DNA of 28,309 bases, from the NCBI GenBank assembly GCA_031407765.1, contig JANOIR010000634.1:1-28309 (forward strand), written 5' to 3'. Below, piece after piece: positions 1 through 6,442 of the stretch. The position numbers and the translations under genes were made by a program. Position 1 is the stretch's first letter; each line of letters opens with the position of its first letter. This DNA comes from JBDSLU01 sp031407765. Lineage in GTDB: Bacteria > Acidobacteriota > Vicinamibacteria > Vicinamibacterales > Vicinamibacteraceae. Below the pieces are notes generated by a model. That model was not told where the DNA came from and did not search any database. It saw only the letters and a program-made list of their open reading frames with translations.

Positions 1-2
1 AT

Positions 3-1079
3 CCGAATGGTCCCGGTCACGGATTCGTCGTCGCCTACGACGTGCGCGGGCTCAACCGCGAAGCCGGCTTCACGCCGACACCTGCGGTGTGGAACGTGAC
101 GCCGGGGGGAGGGGCCGGGGGCATCTGGATGTCTGGTTCCGGGCCGGCGATCGAGGGCTCCGATATCTATCTCGCGACCGGCAACGGCATGGATCCAGCG
201 AAGATGCCGGGCAACTTTGGCGAGAGCTTCGTGAAGCTGCGCTATACGCCCGGCACGGCAGGCGTGAACGACGGCAAGCCGAAGCTCGAGGTCGCCGACT
301 TCTGGGGGGCGTTCAGCGACTTCGAGCGCGCAGACGTCGATCAGGATCTGGGCTCGGCCGGTATCTTCATCATCCCCGAGCATGGCAATCTCATTGGCGG
401 AGGGAAGGACGGCATCCTCTACAACCTGAACAAGGACAACCTCGGAAAGAACACGTGGGATCCCCAGTTCAATTTGCCGTTCGTGGCCACCTACGCGCCC
501 AATCTGCCGAACGGCGCCGCCGGCCTGCCGACGACGACTCCGGCGAACCCGAATTGGCCGATCGTAAAACTCGATCGCAGCCTGCCGGCGCAGACGCCGT
601 CGCAGAAGAGTCACCATATCCACGGCACACCGGTGTACTTGGGGCGCGCCACCACCGGGATCGTCTATCTGTGGGGCGAGAACGAACGACTCAAGGCGTA
701 CAACTTCAACTTCGGCACCAAGCGCATCACCGGCTTCCGGGGTGAGGGGACACAGTTCGCGTCGGGCGCCATGGCCGCGCCAGGCGGCATGCCCGGAGGA
801 CGGCTCCTCGTCTCGTCGAACGGGACGACACCGAACAGCGGTGTCATCTGGGGTGTCTATCCCACGCAGGGAAACGCGAACGCCGAGATCGTGCCCGGCG
901 CGCTCGTCGCCTACGATGCAACCGTGGTGACCAACGGCAAGATGAAGCAGCTGTTTCACAGCGACGCCAATCCGGCGAACAACCTCGGCAACTTCGCCAA
1001 GTACGCCACGCCGGTCGTGGCCAACGGGAAGGTGTACGTCGCGACGTTCAGCAACAAGGTCGTCCAGTACGGCCTGTAA
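3..1079 (+). CDS. PQQ/quinoprotein-like beta-propeller protein, 3' part (5' end outside window)
   Basis: The reading frame is open from the first complete codon of the window (position 3), so the true start lies upstream; 358 residues are visible. The sequence has the repeating pattern of PQQ-like/BamB-like beta-propeller blades: short glycine-rich turns followed by 'dIYLATGNG', 'GILYNLNK', 'GTPVYLG', 'GIVYLWGENERLKAYNF' and, at the C-terminus, 'KYATPVVANGKVYVATFSNKVVQYGL' (last blade). Such proteins are usually exported, either as quinoprotein dehydrogenases or as scaffolding propellers. The N-terminal part that would show a signal peptide or catalytic residues is missing, so no substrate can be given. 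It ends 10 bases before the next gene and probably shares its transcript. I see no link to the injection system further on. Confidence 0.75.
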   Translation, partial: PNGPGHGFVVAYDVRGLNREAGFTPTPAVWNVTPGGGAGGIWMSGSGPAIEGSDIYLATGNGMDPAKMPGNFGESFVKLRYTPGTAGVNDGKPKLEVADFWGAFSDFERADVDQDLGSAGIFIIPEHGNLIGGGKDGILYNLNKDNLGKNTWDPQFNLPFVATYAPNLPNGAAGLPTTTPANPNWPIVKLDRSLPAQTPSQKSHHIHGTPVYLGRATTGIVYLWGENERLKAYNFNFGTKRITGFRGEGTQFASGAMAAPGGMPGGRLLVSSNGTTPNSGVIWGVYPTQGNANAEIVPGALVAYDATVVTNGKMKQLFHSDANPANNLGNFAKYATPVVANGKVYVATFSNKVVQYGL

Positions 1080-1089
1080 GGAGCCGTCC

Positions 1090-1575
1090 GTGAAGAGGCT
1101 TGCTCTCGCTACAGCATTCGCATTCGCCCTGGGTGGCGCTACCTTCGCGCAGAGCGCAGCCGCGCCCGCCGGCACCACGCCGGAGCAGCCTGCACCAGGC
1201 TCCGATCCGGCAGTGCCTGCCGGCTTGGGCGATCTCGAGAAGACGACGTTCGCATGCCCGAAAGCGGCCCTGAACGCCGCCGCGCGCGAAGTCGCGACGT
1301 ATCCGTCGCAGGGGACCTACCAGTTCTCGTACTTCAACATCGTGAGTGCTTCGCATCACGCGGCCTACGAAGTGCACTTCACGAGCAACTACGCCGCTGA
1401 ACCGGTGCTGAAGTTCTGCGTGGCGATTTACTGCCAGCAGGGGTTCGACCCGGCGAGCACGACGAGCGTGGCGCTCATGGGCACGAACGCAGCCCCACAC
1501 GCGGCCGGCACCGGACACGCGGCTAACGCCTGCGGCCAGACACGCGCACGGGCAAGGCGGCGGACGGCGGGCTGA
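1090..1575 (+). CDS. Small secreted protein of unknown function
   Basis: This is a 161-residue protein with a GTG start, preceded by AAGGAG at 1078-1083 with a six-base spacer. The N-terminus is a textbook Sec signal peptide: MKR, then a hydrophobic stretch (LALATAFAFALGGATFA) and a likely cleavage after AxA near residues 19-21, then an Ala/Pro-rich linker to about residue 48. The mature core (about 50-125) is aromatic-rich ('YQFSYFNIVSASHHAAYEVHF', 'LKFCVAIYCQQGFDP') with paired cysteines that could form a disulphide in the periplasm. The last dozen residues are Arg-rich (QTRARARRRTAG) and unlike the rest, which may mean a frameshift near 1530 or simply a divergent tail. I do not recognise the family. 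It is probably co-transcribed with the propeller gene upstream. Confidence 0.65.
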   Translation: MKRLALATAFAFALGGATFAQSAAAPAGTTPEQPAPGSDPAVPAGLGDLEKTTFACPKAALNAAAREVATYPSQGTYQFSYFNIVSASHHAAYEVHFTSNYAAEPVLKFCVAIYCQQGFDPASTTSVALMGTNAAPHAAGTGHAANACGQTRARARRRTAG

Positions 1576-1651
1576 CGCGCAACCGCCTCTCGAACGAAGG
1601 TGGGAGCTTCGGGGCCTGTGCGCTTTGCCCAAGGCATGCGTTAAGGCCCAA

Positions 1652-1657
1652 AGAGGG
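1652..1657 (+). promoter_or_regulatory. Ribosome binding site deciding the start of the sigma-54 activator
   Basis: AGAGGG lies six bases before GTG at 1664. The frame is open further upstream to a TTG at 1625, but that codon has no comparable site, and the extra 13 residues (PKACVKAQRG...) look non-conserved. The GTG at 1664 is therefore preferred. Confidence 0.55.
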
Positions 1658-1663
1658 TATCCC

Positions 1664-2707
1664 GTGGCGGATCCGACTGAGCAGTCCGACGCTGTCGCGA
1701 GCCGGATCGTCGAACACCTGGCGCTAGCTCGTCTGATTGGGCGGGAACCTGTGTTCACGGCGACCGTGACCAAGATCCCCGCCGTGGCGCGGGCGACCAG
1801 CCCGGTGCTGATTCTGGGCGAGACGGGCACGGGCAAGGAGTTGTGCGCGCGGGCCGTCCACCATCTCAGTGCACGACGGCAGGCGCCGTTCATCCCGGTC
1901 GATTGCGCCGCGCTGCCCGATCAGCTGTGTGAGAACGAGCTGTTCGGCCACGTGCGCGGCGCCTACACCGACGCGCACAGCAGCCAGCGCGGCCTGGTGG
2001 CGATGGCGGGTGGCGGAACCCTGTTCCTCGACGAGATCGACTCGCTGACGCTCTCGGCGCAGGCCAAGCTGCTGCGGCTGCTCCAGGAAGGCACCTACAA
2101 GCCGCTGGGTGCGGACCGCTTCCATCTCGCCGACGTGCGGATCATTGCCGCCAGCAATCTCAATCTGGGGCAGTTGGTGCAGCTCAAGATCTTCCGGGCC
2201 GACCTCTACTTCCGCCTGAACGTGCTGCAGCTCGACATGCCGCCGTTGCGCGCGCGTCGCGGCGACATTCCACTGCTCGCGGAGCACTTCGTACGCGTGC
2301 TCTGTGACGAAGCTGGCATTCAGCGCAAGACGCTGGCGCCGGAGGCGATCGAAGGGCTGGCGGCCGCGGACTGGCCGGGCAACGTGCGCGAGCTGTTCAA
2401 CGTTCTGCAGCGCGCCGTGGTGTTTGCCGAGGGCGCGAGGCTTTCACTCGAGCACCTGGCTCTCCAGGACGATGCGCCTCCGCCGCCACCGGTCCACCTC
2501 CCTCGCGTCGAGCCGCGCGAGGAGGTCGCCGACGGATTCCGTGAAGCGCGGGCACGCGCCGTCGAAGCGTTCGAGCGCACCTATGTCGAGACTCTGCTCC
2601 GCAAGCACAACGGCAACGTCACCCGCTCGGCGCGCGAAGCCAAGAAGGATCGTCGCGCCTTCGGGCGTCTGATGAAGCGCTATCGCATCGATCGCGACAC
2701 GCGCTGA
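1664..2707 (+). CDS. Sigma-54-dependent transcriptional activator (bacterial enhancer-binding protein, PspF-like architecture)
   Basis: From GTG 1664 the protein has 347 residues. The AAA+ core shows Walker A GETGTGKE (52-59), the sigma-54 contact loop GAYTDA (99-104; family consensus GAFTGA), Walker B GTLFLDEID (118-126), sensor I 'VRIIAASN', 'FRADLYFRLNVLQLDMPPLRAR' with the usual arginines, and sensor II WPGNVREL (237-244). After a proline-rich linker (about 271-280) comes a C-terminal Fis-type helix-turn-helix (about 310-342). There is no receiver, GAF or FHA domain, only about 25 residues before the AAA+ core, so activity would be set by expression level or by a partner protein, as in PspF. 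Enzymes of this family hydrolyse ATP to open sigma-54 promoters from upstream sites. Its position just before a sigma-54 promoter and the injection-system operon makes it the likely pathway-specific activator. The loop departs from consensus at F->Y and G->D but keeps the key threonine. Confidence 0.93.
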   Translation: MADPTEQSDAVASRIVEHLALARLIGREPVFTATVTKIPAVARATSPVLILGETGTGKELCARAVHHLSARRQAPFIPVDCAALPDQLCENELFGHVRGAYTDAHSSQRGLVAMAGGGTLFLDEIDSLTLSAQAKLLRLLQEGTYKPLGADRFHLADVRIIAASNLNLGQLVQLKIFRADLYFRLNVLQLDMPPLRARRGDIPLLAEHFVRVLCDEAGIQRKTLAPEAIEGLAAADWPGNVRELFNVLQRAVVFAEGARLSLEHLALQDDAPPPPPVHLPRVEPREEVADGFREARARAVEAFERTYVETLLRKHNGNVTRSAREAKKDRRAFGRLMKRYRIDRDTR

Positions 2708-2826
2708 CGCGAAGTGGGTCGCGGCGGTCCCACCCCCGCGACGCGCCGGTCCCACGCGTCGATCCCACATCGCGCCCCATCCCCCGCTTTGCTGGCGATT
2801 CACACGATCGCACGCGCACGCGACGT
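2708..2826 (+). promoter_or_regulatory. Candidate enhancer region: repeated GTGGGAYC-like elements upstream of the operon promoter
   Basis: Four related elements are visible: GTGGGTC (2714-2720, forward), GGTCCCAC (2726-2733), GGTCCCAC (2748-2755) and GATCCCAC (2761-2768); the last three read GTGGGACC or GTGGGATC on the minus strand. The first two form GTGGG-N10-CCCAC, a 20-base palindrome (2714-2733). They lie roughly 85-140 bases before the predicted transcription start, the normal range for enhancer sites of sigma-54 activators. Binding by the neighbouring activator is inference. Confidence 0.5.
2739..2761 (+). repeat. Perfect 7-bp inverted repeat (stem-loop or operator)
   Basis: CGACGCG (2739-2745) and CGCGTCG (2755-2761) are separated by nine bases. 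The hairpin starts 32 bases after the activator's stop codon and has no T-run, so it is a poor intrinsic terminator. It encloses one of the GGTCCCAC elements, which favours an operator role, though in such GC-rich DNA a chance hairpin is possible. Confidence 0.35.
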
Positions 2827-2842
2827 TGGCCTGCGGCTTGCT
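2827..2842 (+). promoter_or_regulatory. Sigma-54 (-24/-12) promoter of the injection-system operon
   Basis: TGGCCTGCGGCTTGCT matches the consensus TGGCACG-N4-TTGCW at all but two positions. The invariant GG (2828-2829) and GC (2840-2841) have the required ten-base separation. Predicted transcription starts near 2853, twelve bases before the ATG of the first operon gene. The promoter sits directly downstream of a sigma-54 activator gene and its candidate binding sites, which greatly raises the odds that the match is functional. Confidence 0.68.
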
Positions 2843-2864
2843 GTGTCGTCCGCCGACGCAGGTC

Positions 2865-3146
2865 ATGTCCGTGACCGACACCGACTCCGATCCGCCCGTG
2901 CGTGCACGCGAGATCTTGCGGCACTACGTCGAGCATCCCGGCAGCGCCGACAGTCTCGAAGGCATTGCCGAATGGCTGTTGCTGGAAGAACTGGTGCAAC
3001 GTCGCGTCGAGGAGACGCGGCAGGCGCTGCAGTGGCTCGTAGCGCACGGTCTCCTGCGGCGGACGACCGGGGCGGTCTCGACGCCCCCGCTGTATCGGCT
3101 GAACGACGACAAGCTCGCCGACGCGGCGCGGCTGCTCGCCCCTTGA
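2865..3146 (+). CDS. Small winged-helix-like protein, first gene of the operon
   Basis: This is a 93-residue protein from ATG 2865; an in-frame GTG at 2871 is an alternative. An upstream TTG at 2826 is excluded because it would lie inside the sigma-54 promoter. Predicted layout: helix 11-22 (VRAREILRHYVE), helix 31-42 (LEGIAEWLLLEE), recognition-like helix 44-62 (VQRRVEETRQALQWLVAHG), then a short strand-turn-strand 'wing' (LLRRTT...PLYRLN, 63-80). This pattern fits a winged helix-turn-helix, possibly a DNA-binding regulator or a structural adaptor. It begins almost at the predicted transcription start, so its leader is very short and its Shine-Dalgarno (GCAGG, 2858-2862) is weak. The sheath gene follows after 17 bases. 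The specific family is not recognised. Confidence 0.75.
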   Translation: MSVTDTDSDPPVRAREILRHYVEHPGSADSLEGIAEWLLLEELVQRRVEETRQALQWLVAHGLLRRTTGAVSTPPLYRLNDDKLADAARLLAP

Positions 3147-3163
3147 TGTGAGGAGATCGCACA

Positions 3164-5122
3164 ATGCCCGTTGCTGTCTCGTACCCCGGCGTCTACATCG
3201 AAGAGATTCCCAGTGGCGTGCGGACGATCGTGGGCGTCTCCACCTCGATCGGCGCGTTCGTCGACTTCTTCGCGCAAGGCCCGATGAACGACGCCACCCG
3301 CGTCTTGAGCTTTGCCGACTTCGAGCGGACCTTCGGCGGCCTGGACGCGCGCAGCGAAGGCAGCTACGCGATCCAGCAGTTCTTCCTGAACGGCGGCAGC
3401 CAGGCCTACGTGGTCCGCACGACATCGGGGACGGGCGCCAATGCCGCTGGCGGCGCGGCGGTCGGCCTGCAGGATGCCGCGACCGGCGGGTCCACCGTGC
3501 TCACCGCCACCGCCAGGAGCGCCGGCGCGTGGGGCAACAACCTCCGGCTCGAAGTGGACTTCGCCACCAACGATCCTGCCAAACAGTTCAACCTGATCGT
3601 CAGCCAGCTGGGCGTCGTGCAGGGCCAGACGAAAGTGGTGAAGACGGAAACGTTCCGCAATCTGGTGCTGGATCCGACGCAGCCCAACGACGCGACCAAG
3701 ATCGTCAACGCCTCCTCCCAGCTGGTCACGCTGGACGCTGCGACCGGCAGCGCGGGCAAGCGTCCGGCGATGACGGGGACGCTCACCAAGGGCAAACCGG
3801 ACTACAAAGCGCCGGCCGCGGCCGACACGGCCGACGTGGCGCTTTCGGGCGGTGCGAAGCTCGGCACGATCACGCTGCCGGCGGTGGCGACGAGCCTCGC
3901 CCACCTCGCATCCACCCTGCAGACGCTGATTCGCGGCGTCGATCCGTCGCTGGCCAATGCGACGGTTTCGGTGCTCGGCAGCGCGTCGAGTGTGACGTGG
4001 CTGGTTGCCAGACCGGGGACGAGCAATCCGGCCGACTTTCTCGTGCTCACCGGCGCGATCGCCACCAAGCTGACGTTCGAGGCGAACAAGCAGAACGTCC
4101 AGCAGTATGCCCTCGGAGGCGCCGCGGCGCAGGGACAGGCCCTGCCCGGCAATCCGGCGGCGCAGCAGCCGGGCAGCGACGGCACGTGGGATCCGGTTGG
4201 CGATGCAACGGGTGTGACGAGCGGAGTGATCGGCACTCCGGCGCAGAAAACCGGCATCTACGCGCTGCTCGACGTCGATCTGTTCAACATCCTCTGCCTG
4301 CCGGTCACCATCAATCTGCCCGACGCCAACGCGCAGGCGATATCGGCGGCGGCGGAACAGCTCTGCGTCGATCGGCGGGCGATGTACGTCATCGACGCGC
4401 CGCAGCAGGCTGGCGATCGCGACACCCTGGACGGCGTCATGAACTGGCTCGACGCCAGCGCCTCGCTGCGCAGCCGCAACGCCGCGCTGTATTTCCCACG
4501 CGTCGACGTCGCCGATCCGCTGAACGACTTCCGCCCGCGTCCCTCCGCGCCGAGCGGCACGATTGCCGGACTCTACGCGCGCACCGACGGTTTGCGCGGG
4601 GTCTGGAAGGCACCGGCCGGCACCGAAGCCAGCCTCGCCGGCGCGCAGAGCCTCGAATACAAGCTCACCGACGGCGAGAACGGGGTGCTGAATCCGCTGG
4701 CGATCAACTGTCTGCGCGTCTTCCCGGTCTACGGTCCGGTGTGCTGGGGCGCGCGCACGCTCGCCGGCGCCGATCAGATGGCCGACGACTACAAGTACGT
4801 TCCGGTCCGGCGGCTCGCTCTCTTCATCGAGGAGAGCCTCTATCGCGGCACGCAGTGGGTGGTGTTCGAGCCGAACGACGAGCCGCTCTGGGCCCAGATC
4901 CGGCTGAACGTCGGCGCGTTCATGCACAACCTGTTTCGGCAGGGCGCTTTCCAGGGCCAGACGCCGCAGGAAGCCTACTTCGTGAAGTGCGACAAGGACA
5001 CGACCACGCAGAATGACGTCAACCTCGGCATCGTCAACGTCGTGGTGGGCTTCGCGCCGCTGAAGCCGGCCGAGTTCGTCATCATCCAGATCCAGCAGAT
5101 CGCCGGTCAGATCGTGACCTAG
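3164..5122 (+). CDS. Contractile sheath protein (Afp2/3/4-like)
   Basis: This 652-residue protein has the standard sheath N-terminus (VSYPGVYIEEIPSGVRTIVGVSTS, then 'AFVDFFAQGPMN', 'FGGL...SYAIQQFFLNGGSQAYVVR') and the standard C-terminal sheath domain ('YKYVPVRRLALFIEESLYRGTQWVVFEPND', 'GAFMHNLFRQGAFQG', 'VNLGIVNVVVGFAPLKPAEFVIIQIQQIAG'). The N- and C-terminal arms interlock neighbouring subunits around the tube, and contraction drives the tube into the target. The middle (about 90-340) is a long, low-complexity, Ala/Thr/Gly-rich insertion that probably forms the surface-exposed domain. A strong GAGGAG (3150-3155) lies eight bases before ATG, as expected for a high-copy subunit. Only one sheath gene is present, unlike the three of the Serratia antifeeding prophage. 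Confidence 0.96.
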   Translation: MPVAVSYPGVYIEEIPSGVRTIVGVSTSIGAFVDFFAQGPMNDATRVLSFADFERTFGGLDARSEGSYAIQQFFLNGGSQAYVVRTTSGTGANAAGGAAVGLQDAATGGSTVLTATARSAGAWGNNLRLEVDFATNDPAKQFNLIVSQLGVVQGQTKVVKTETFRNLVLDPTQPNDATKIVNASSQLVTLDAATGSAGKRPAMTGTLTKGKPDYKAPAAADTADVALSGGAKLGTITLPAVATSLAHLASTLQTLIRGVDPSLANATVSVLGSASSVTWLVARPGTSNPADFLVLTGAIATKLTFEANKQNVQQYALGGAAAQGQALPGNPAAQQPGSDGTWDPVGDATGVTSGVIGTPAQKTGIYALLDVDLFNILCLPVTINLPDANAQAISAAAEQLCVDRRAMYVIDAPQQAGDRDTLDGVMNWLDASASLRSRNAALYFPRVDVADPLNDFRPRPSAPSGTIAGLYARTDGLRGVWKAPAGTEASLAGAQSLEYKLTDGENGVLNPLAINCLRVFPVYGPVCWGARTLAGADQMADDYKYVPVRRLALFIEESLYRGTQWVVFEPNDEPLWAQIRLNVGAFMHNLFRQGAFQGQTPQEAYFVKCDKDTTTQNDVNLGIVNVVVGFAPLKPAEFVIIQIQQIAGQIVT

Positions 5123-5132
5123 CGGTTCGTGC

Positions 5133-5139
5133 GAGGTGA
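5133..5139 (+). promoter_or_regulatory. Strong ribosome binding site of the tube gene
   Basis: GAGGTGA is a seven-base match to the anti-Shine-Dalgarno sequence, three bases before ATG 5143. It fixes the start and fits the high copy number expected of the inner-tube subunit. Confidence 0.6.
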
Positions 5140-5142
5140 GCC

Positions 5143-5670
5143 ATGGGCCAATTCACGGTCAACGCGCAGCGGTTCGATCCGTACAAGAACTTCAAGTTCC
5201 GCGTGAAGTGGGACGGGCGCTACGTTGCCGGCATCAGCAAGGTCGGGACGCTCAAGCGGACGACGGAAGTGGTCAAGCACCGCGAGGGCGGCGATCCGTC
5301 CAGCAGCCGCAAGTCACCGGGGCGGACGGAGTACGACGCCATCACGCTGGAGCGCGGCGTCACGCACGACCTCGAGTTCGAGAGCTGGGCCAGCAAGGTC
5401 TGGCAGCTGAACGCGGGGCTCGGCAAGGAAGTGTCGCTGAAGGACTTCCGCAAGGACCTGCTGATCGAGGTCTACAACGAGGCCGGCCAGGTGGCGCTGA
5501 CCTACAAGGTCTTCCGCTGCTGGGTCTCCGAGTACCAGGCCCTGCCGGACCTCGACGCCAACGCCAACGCGGTGGCGATCCAGCACATCAAGCTCGAAAC
5601 CGAGGGCTGGGAGCGCGACACCAGCGTACCCGAGCCTACCGAGCCGACGCTGACGGCACCCGTGGGTTAG
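5143..5670 (+). CDS. Inner tube protein (gp19/Hcp-like, Afp1/5-like)
   Basis: This 175-residue protein has the eCIS/T4 gp19 tube signature: 'DPYKNFKFRVKWDGRYVAGISKVGTLKRTTEVVKHREGGDP', 'SPGRTEYDAITLERGVTHD.EFESWA', and 'LPDLDANANAVAIQHIKLETEGWERD' near the end. Subunits stack as hexameric rings to form the hollow tube inside the sheath. Only one tube gene is visible, whereas Afp and PVC have two or more. It follows the sheath by 20 bases and precedes the zinc-ribbon gene by four, so it shares their transcript. The last dozen residues (EPTEPTLTAPVG) are a flexible tail. Confidence 0.95.
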   Translation: MGQFTVNAQRFDPYKNFKFRVKWDGRYVAGISKVGTLKRTTEVVKHREGGDPSSSRKSPGRTEYDAITLERGVTHDLEFESWASKVWQLNAGLGKEVSLKDFRKDLLIEVYNEAGQVALTYKVFRCWVSEYQALPDLDANANAVAIQHIKLETEGWERDTSVPEPTEPTLTAPVG

Positions 5671-5674
5671 CGCC

Positions 5675-6442
5675 ATGCGCGTGCTGGCCGCGTCAGACCT
5701 GCTGAGCGTGTGGGAGCGCGCCGGGCACACCGGACCGCTGCAGCAGGCCCTGGCCCTGCTGTCGGCCGCGTGCCCCGAGCGCGCACCCGATGTCCTCGCC
5801 GACCTGAGCATCGGCGATCGCGATGCCCTGCTGCTCCGTCTGCGCGAGGCGACCTTTGGCCCGCACCTGACCGGCGTCGTCGCCTGCCCGGCCTGCGGCG
5901 AGCAGATCGAAATCGCCGTGAACGTGGCGGAACTGCAGGCTGATGCCCGGCACCCGGCAGTATTCGCAGCCGCAGCCGGCGACACCGCAGGAGCCGCCGA
6001 GGAAGTGTCGGTGGAAGTGGACGGATACACGCTGTGGCTTCGGCCGCCGAGCAGCCGGGACGTGATGGCGGCGTCGCAGCGGGATGTCGTGAACGCGCCG
6101 GCGCTGATCGTGCGGCGATGCCTGGTCTCGGCACATCGCGACGGTGGGCCGGTGGCGGCAGGTGAGGTGCCGGAAGCCGTGCTGGCTGTCGCCGAGCAGC
6201 GGCTGGCCGAGGCCGATCCACGCGCGGATGTCCGCCTGCGGCTGGCGTGTCCGGCGTGCGGCCAGGACTCGACGACGATCCTCGACATCGTGTCGTTCTT
6301 CTGGCGCGAGATCGATGCCTGGGCGTGCCGGATCCTGCGTGAGGTGCATACGTTGGCGTCGGCGTACGGCTGGACGGAAGAGGCCATCCTCGCGCTCAGT
6401 CCGTTCCGGCGTCAGTGCTATCTCGAACTGGTCGGGCCATGA
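5675..6442 (+). CDS. Zinc-ribbon baseplate-associated protein (T4 gp26-like family)
   Basis: This 255-residue protein resembles the T4-baseplate-type family found right after tube genes in many contractile injection clusters. Two CPACG knuckles (71-75 and 192-196) are 120 residues apart and probably come together as one four-cysteine zinc site. The C-terminus 'REIDAWACRILREVHTLASAYGWTEEAILALSPFRRQCYLELVG' is the most family-typical part: it resembles the small helical domain of phage tail assembly chaperones. A baseplate or assembly role is therefore likely but inferred. It starts four bases after the tube gene and ends in an ATGA overlap with the next gene. The middle (about 85-110) is Ala-rich and variable. 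Confidence 0.7.
   Translation: MRVLAASDLLSVWERAGHTGPLQQALALLSAACPERAPDVLADLSIGDRDALLLRLREATFGPHLTGVVACPACGEQIEIAVNVAELQADARHPAVFAAAAGDTAGAAEEVSVEVDGYTLWLRPPSSRDVMAASQRDVVNAPALIVRRCLVSAHRDGGPVAAGEVPEAVLAVAEQRLAEADPRADVRLRLACPACGQDSTTILDIVSFFWREIDAWACRILREVHTLASAYGWTEEAILALSPFRRQCYLELVGP

Noticed and set aside
2924..4927. Long minus-strand reading frame (667 codons) opposite the sheath gene
   Set aside because: It is Arg/Gly/Ala-rich without domain patterns, lies exactly opposite a clear sheath gene, and such frames arise from strong third-position GC bias.
3148..5016. Second + strand frame overlapping the sheath gene
   Set aside because: It is rich in Arg, Gln and Asp with no family features; it is the GC-rich shadow of the sheath frame.
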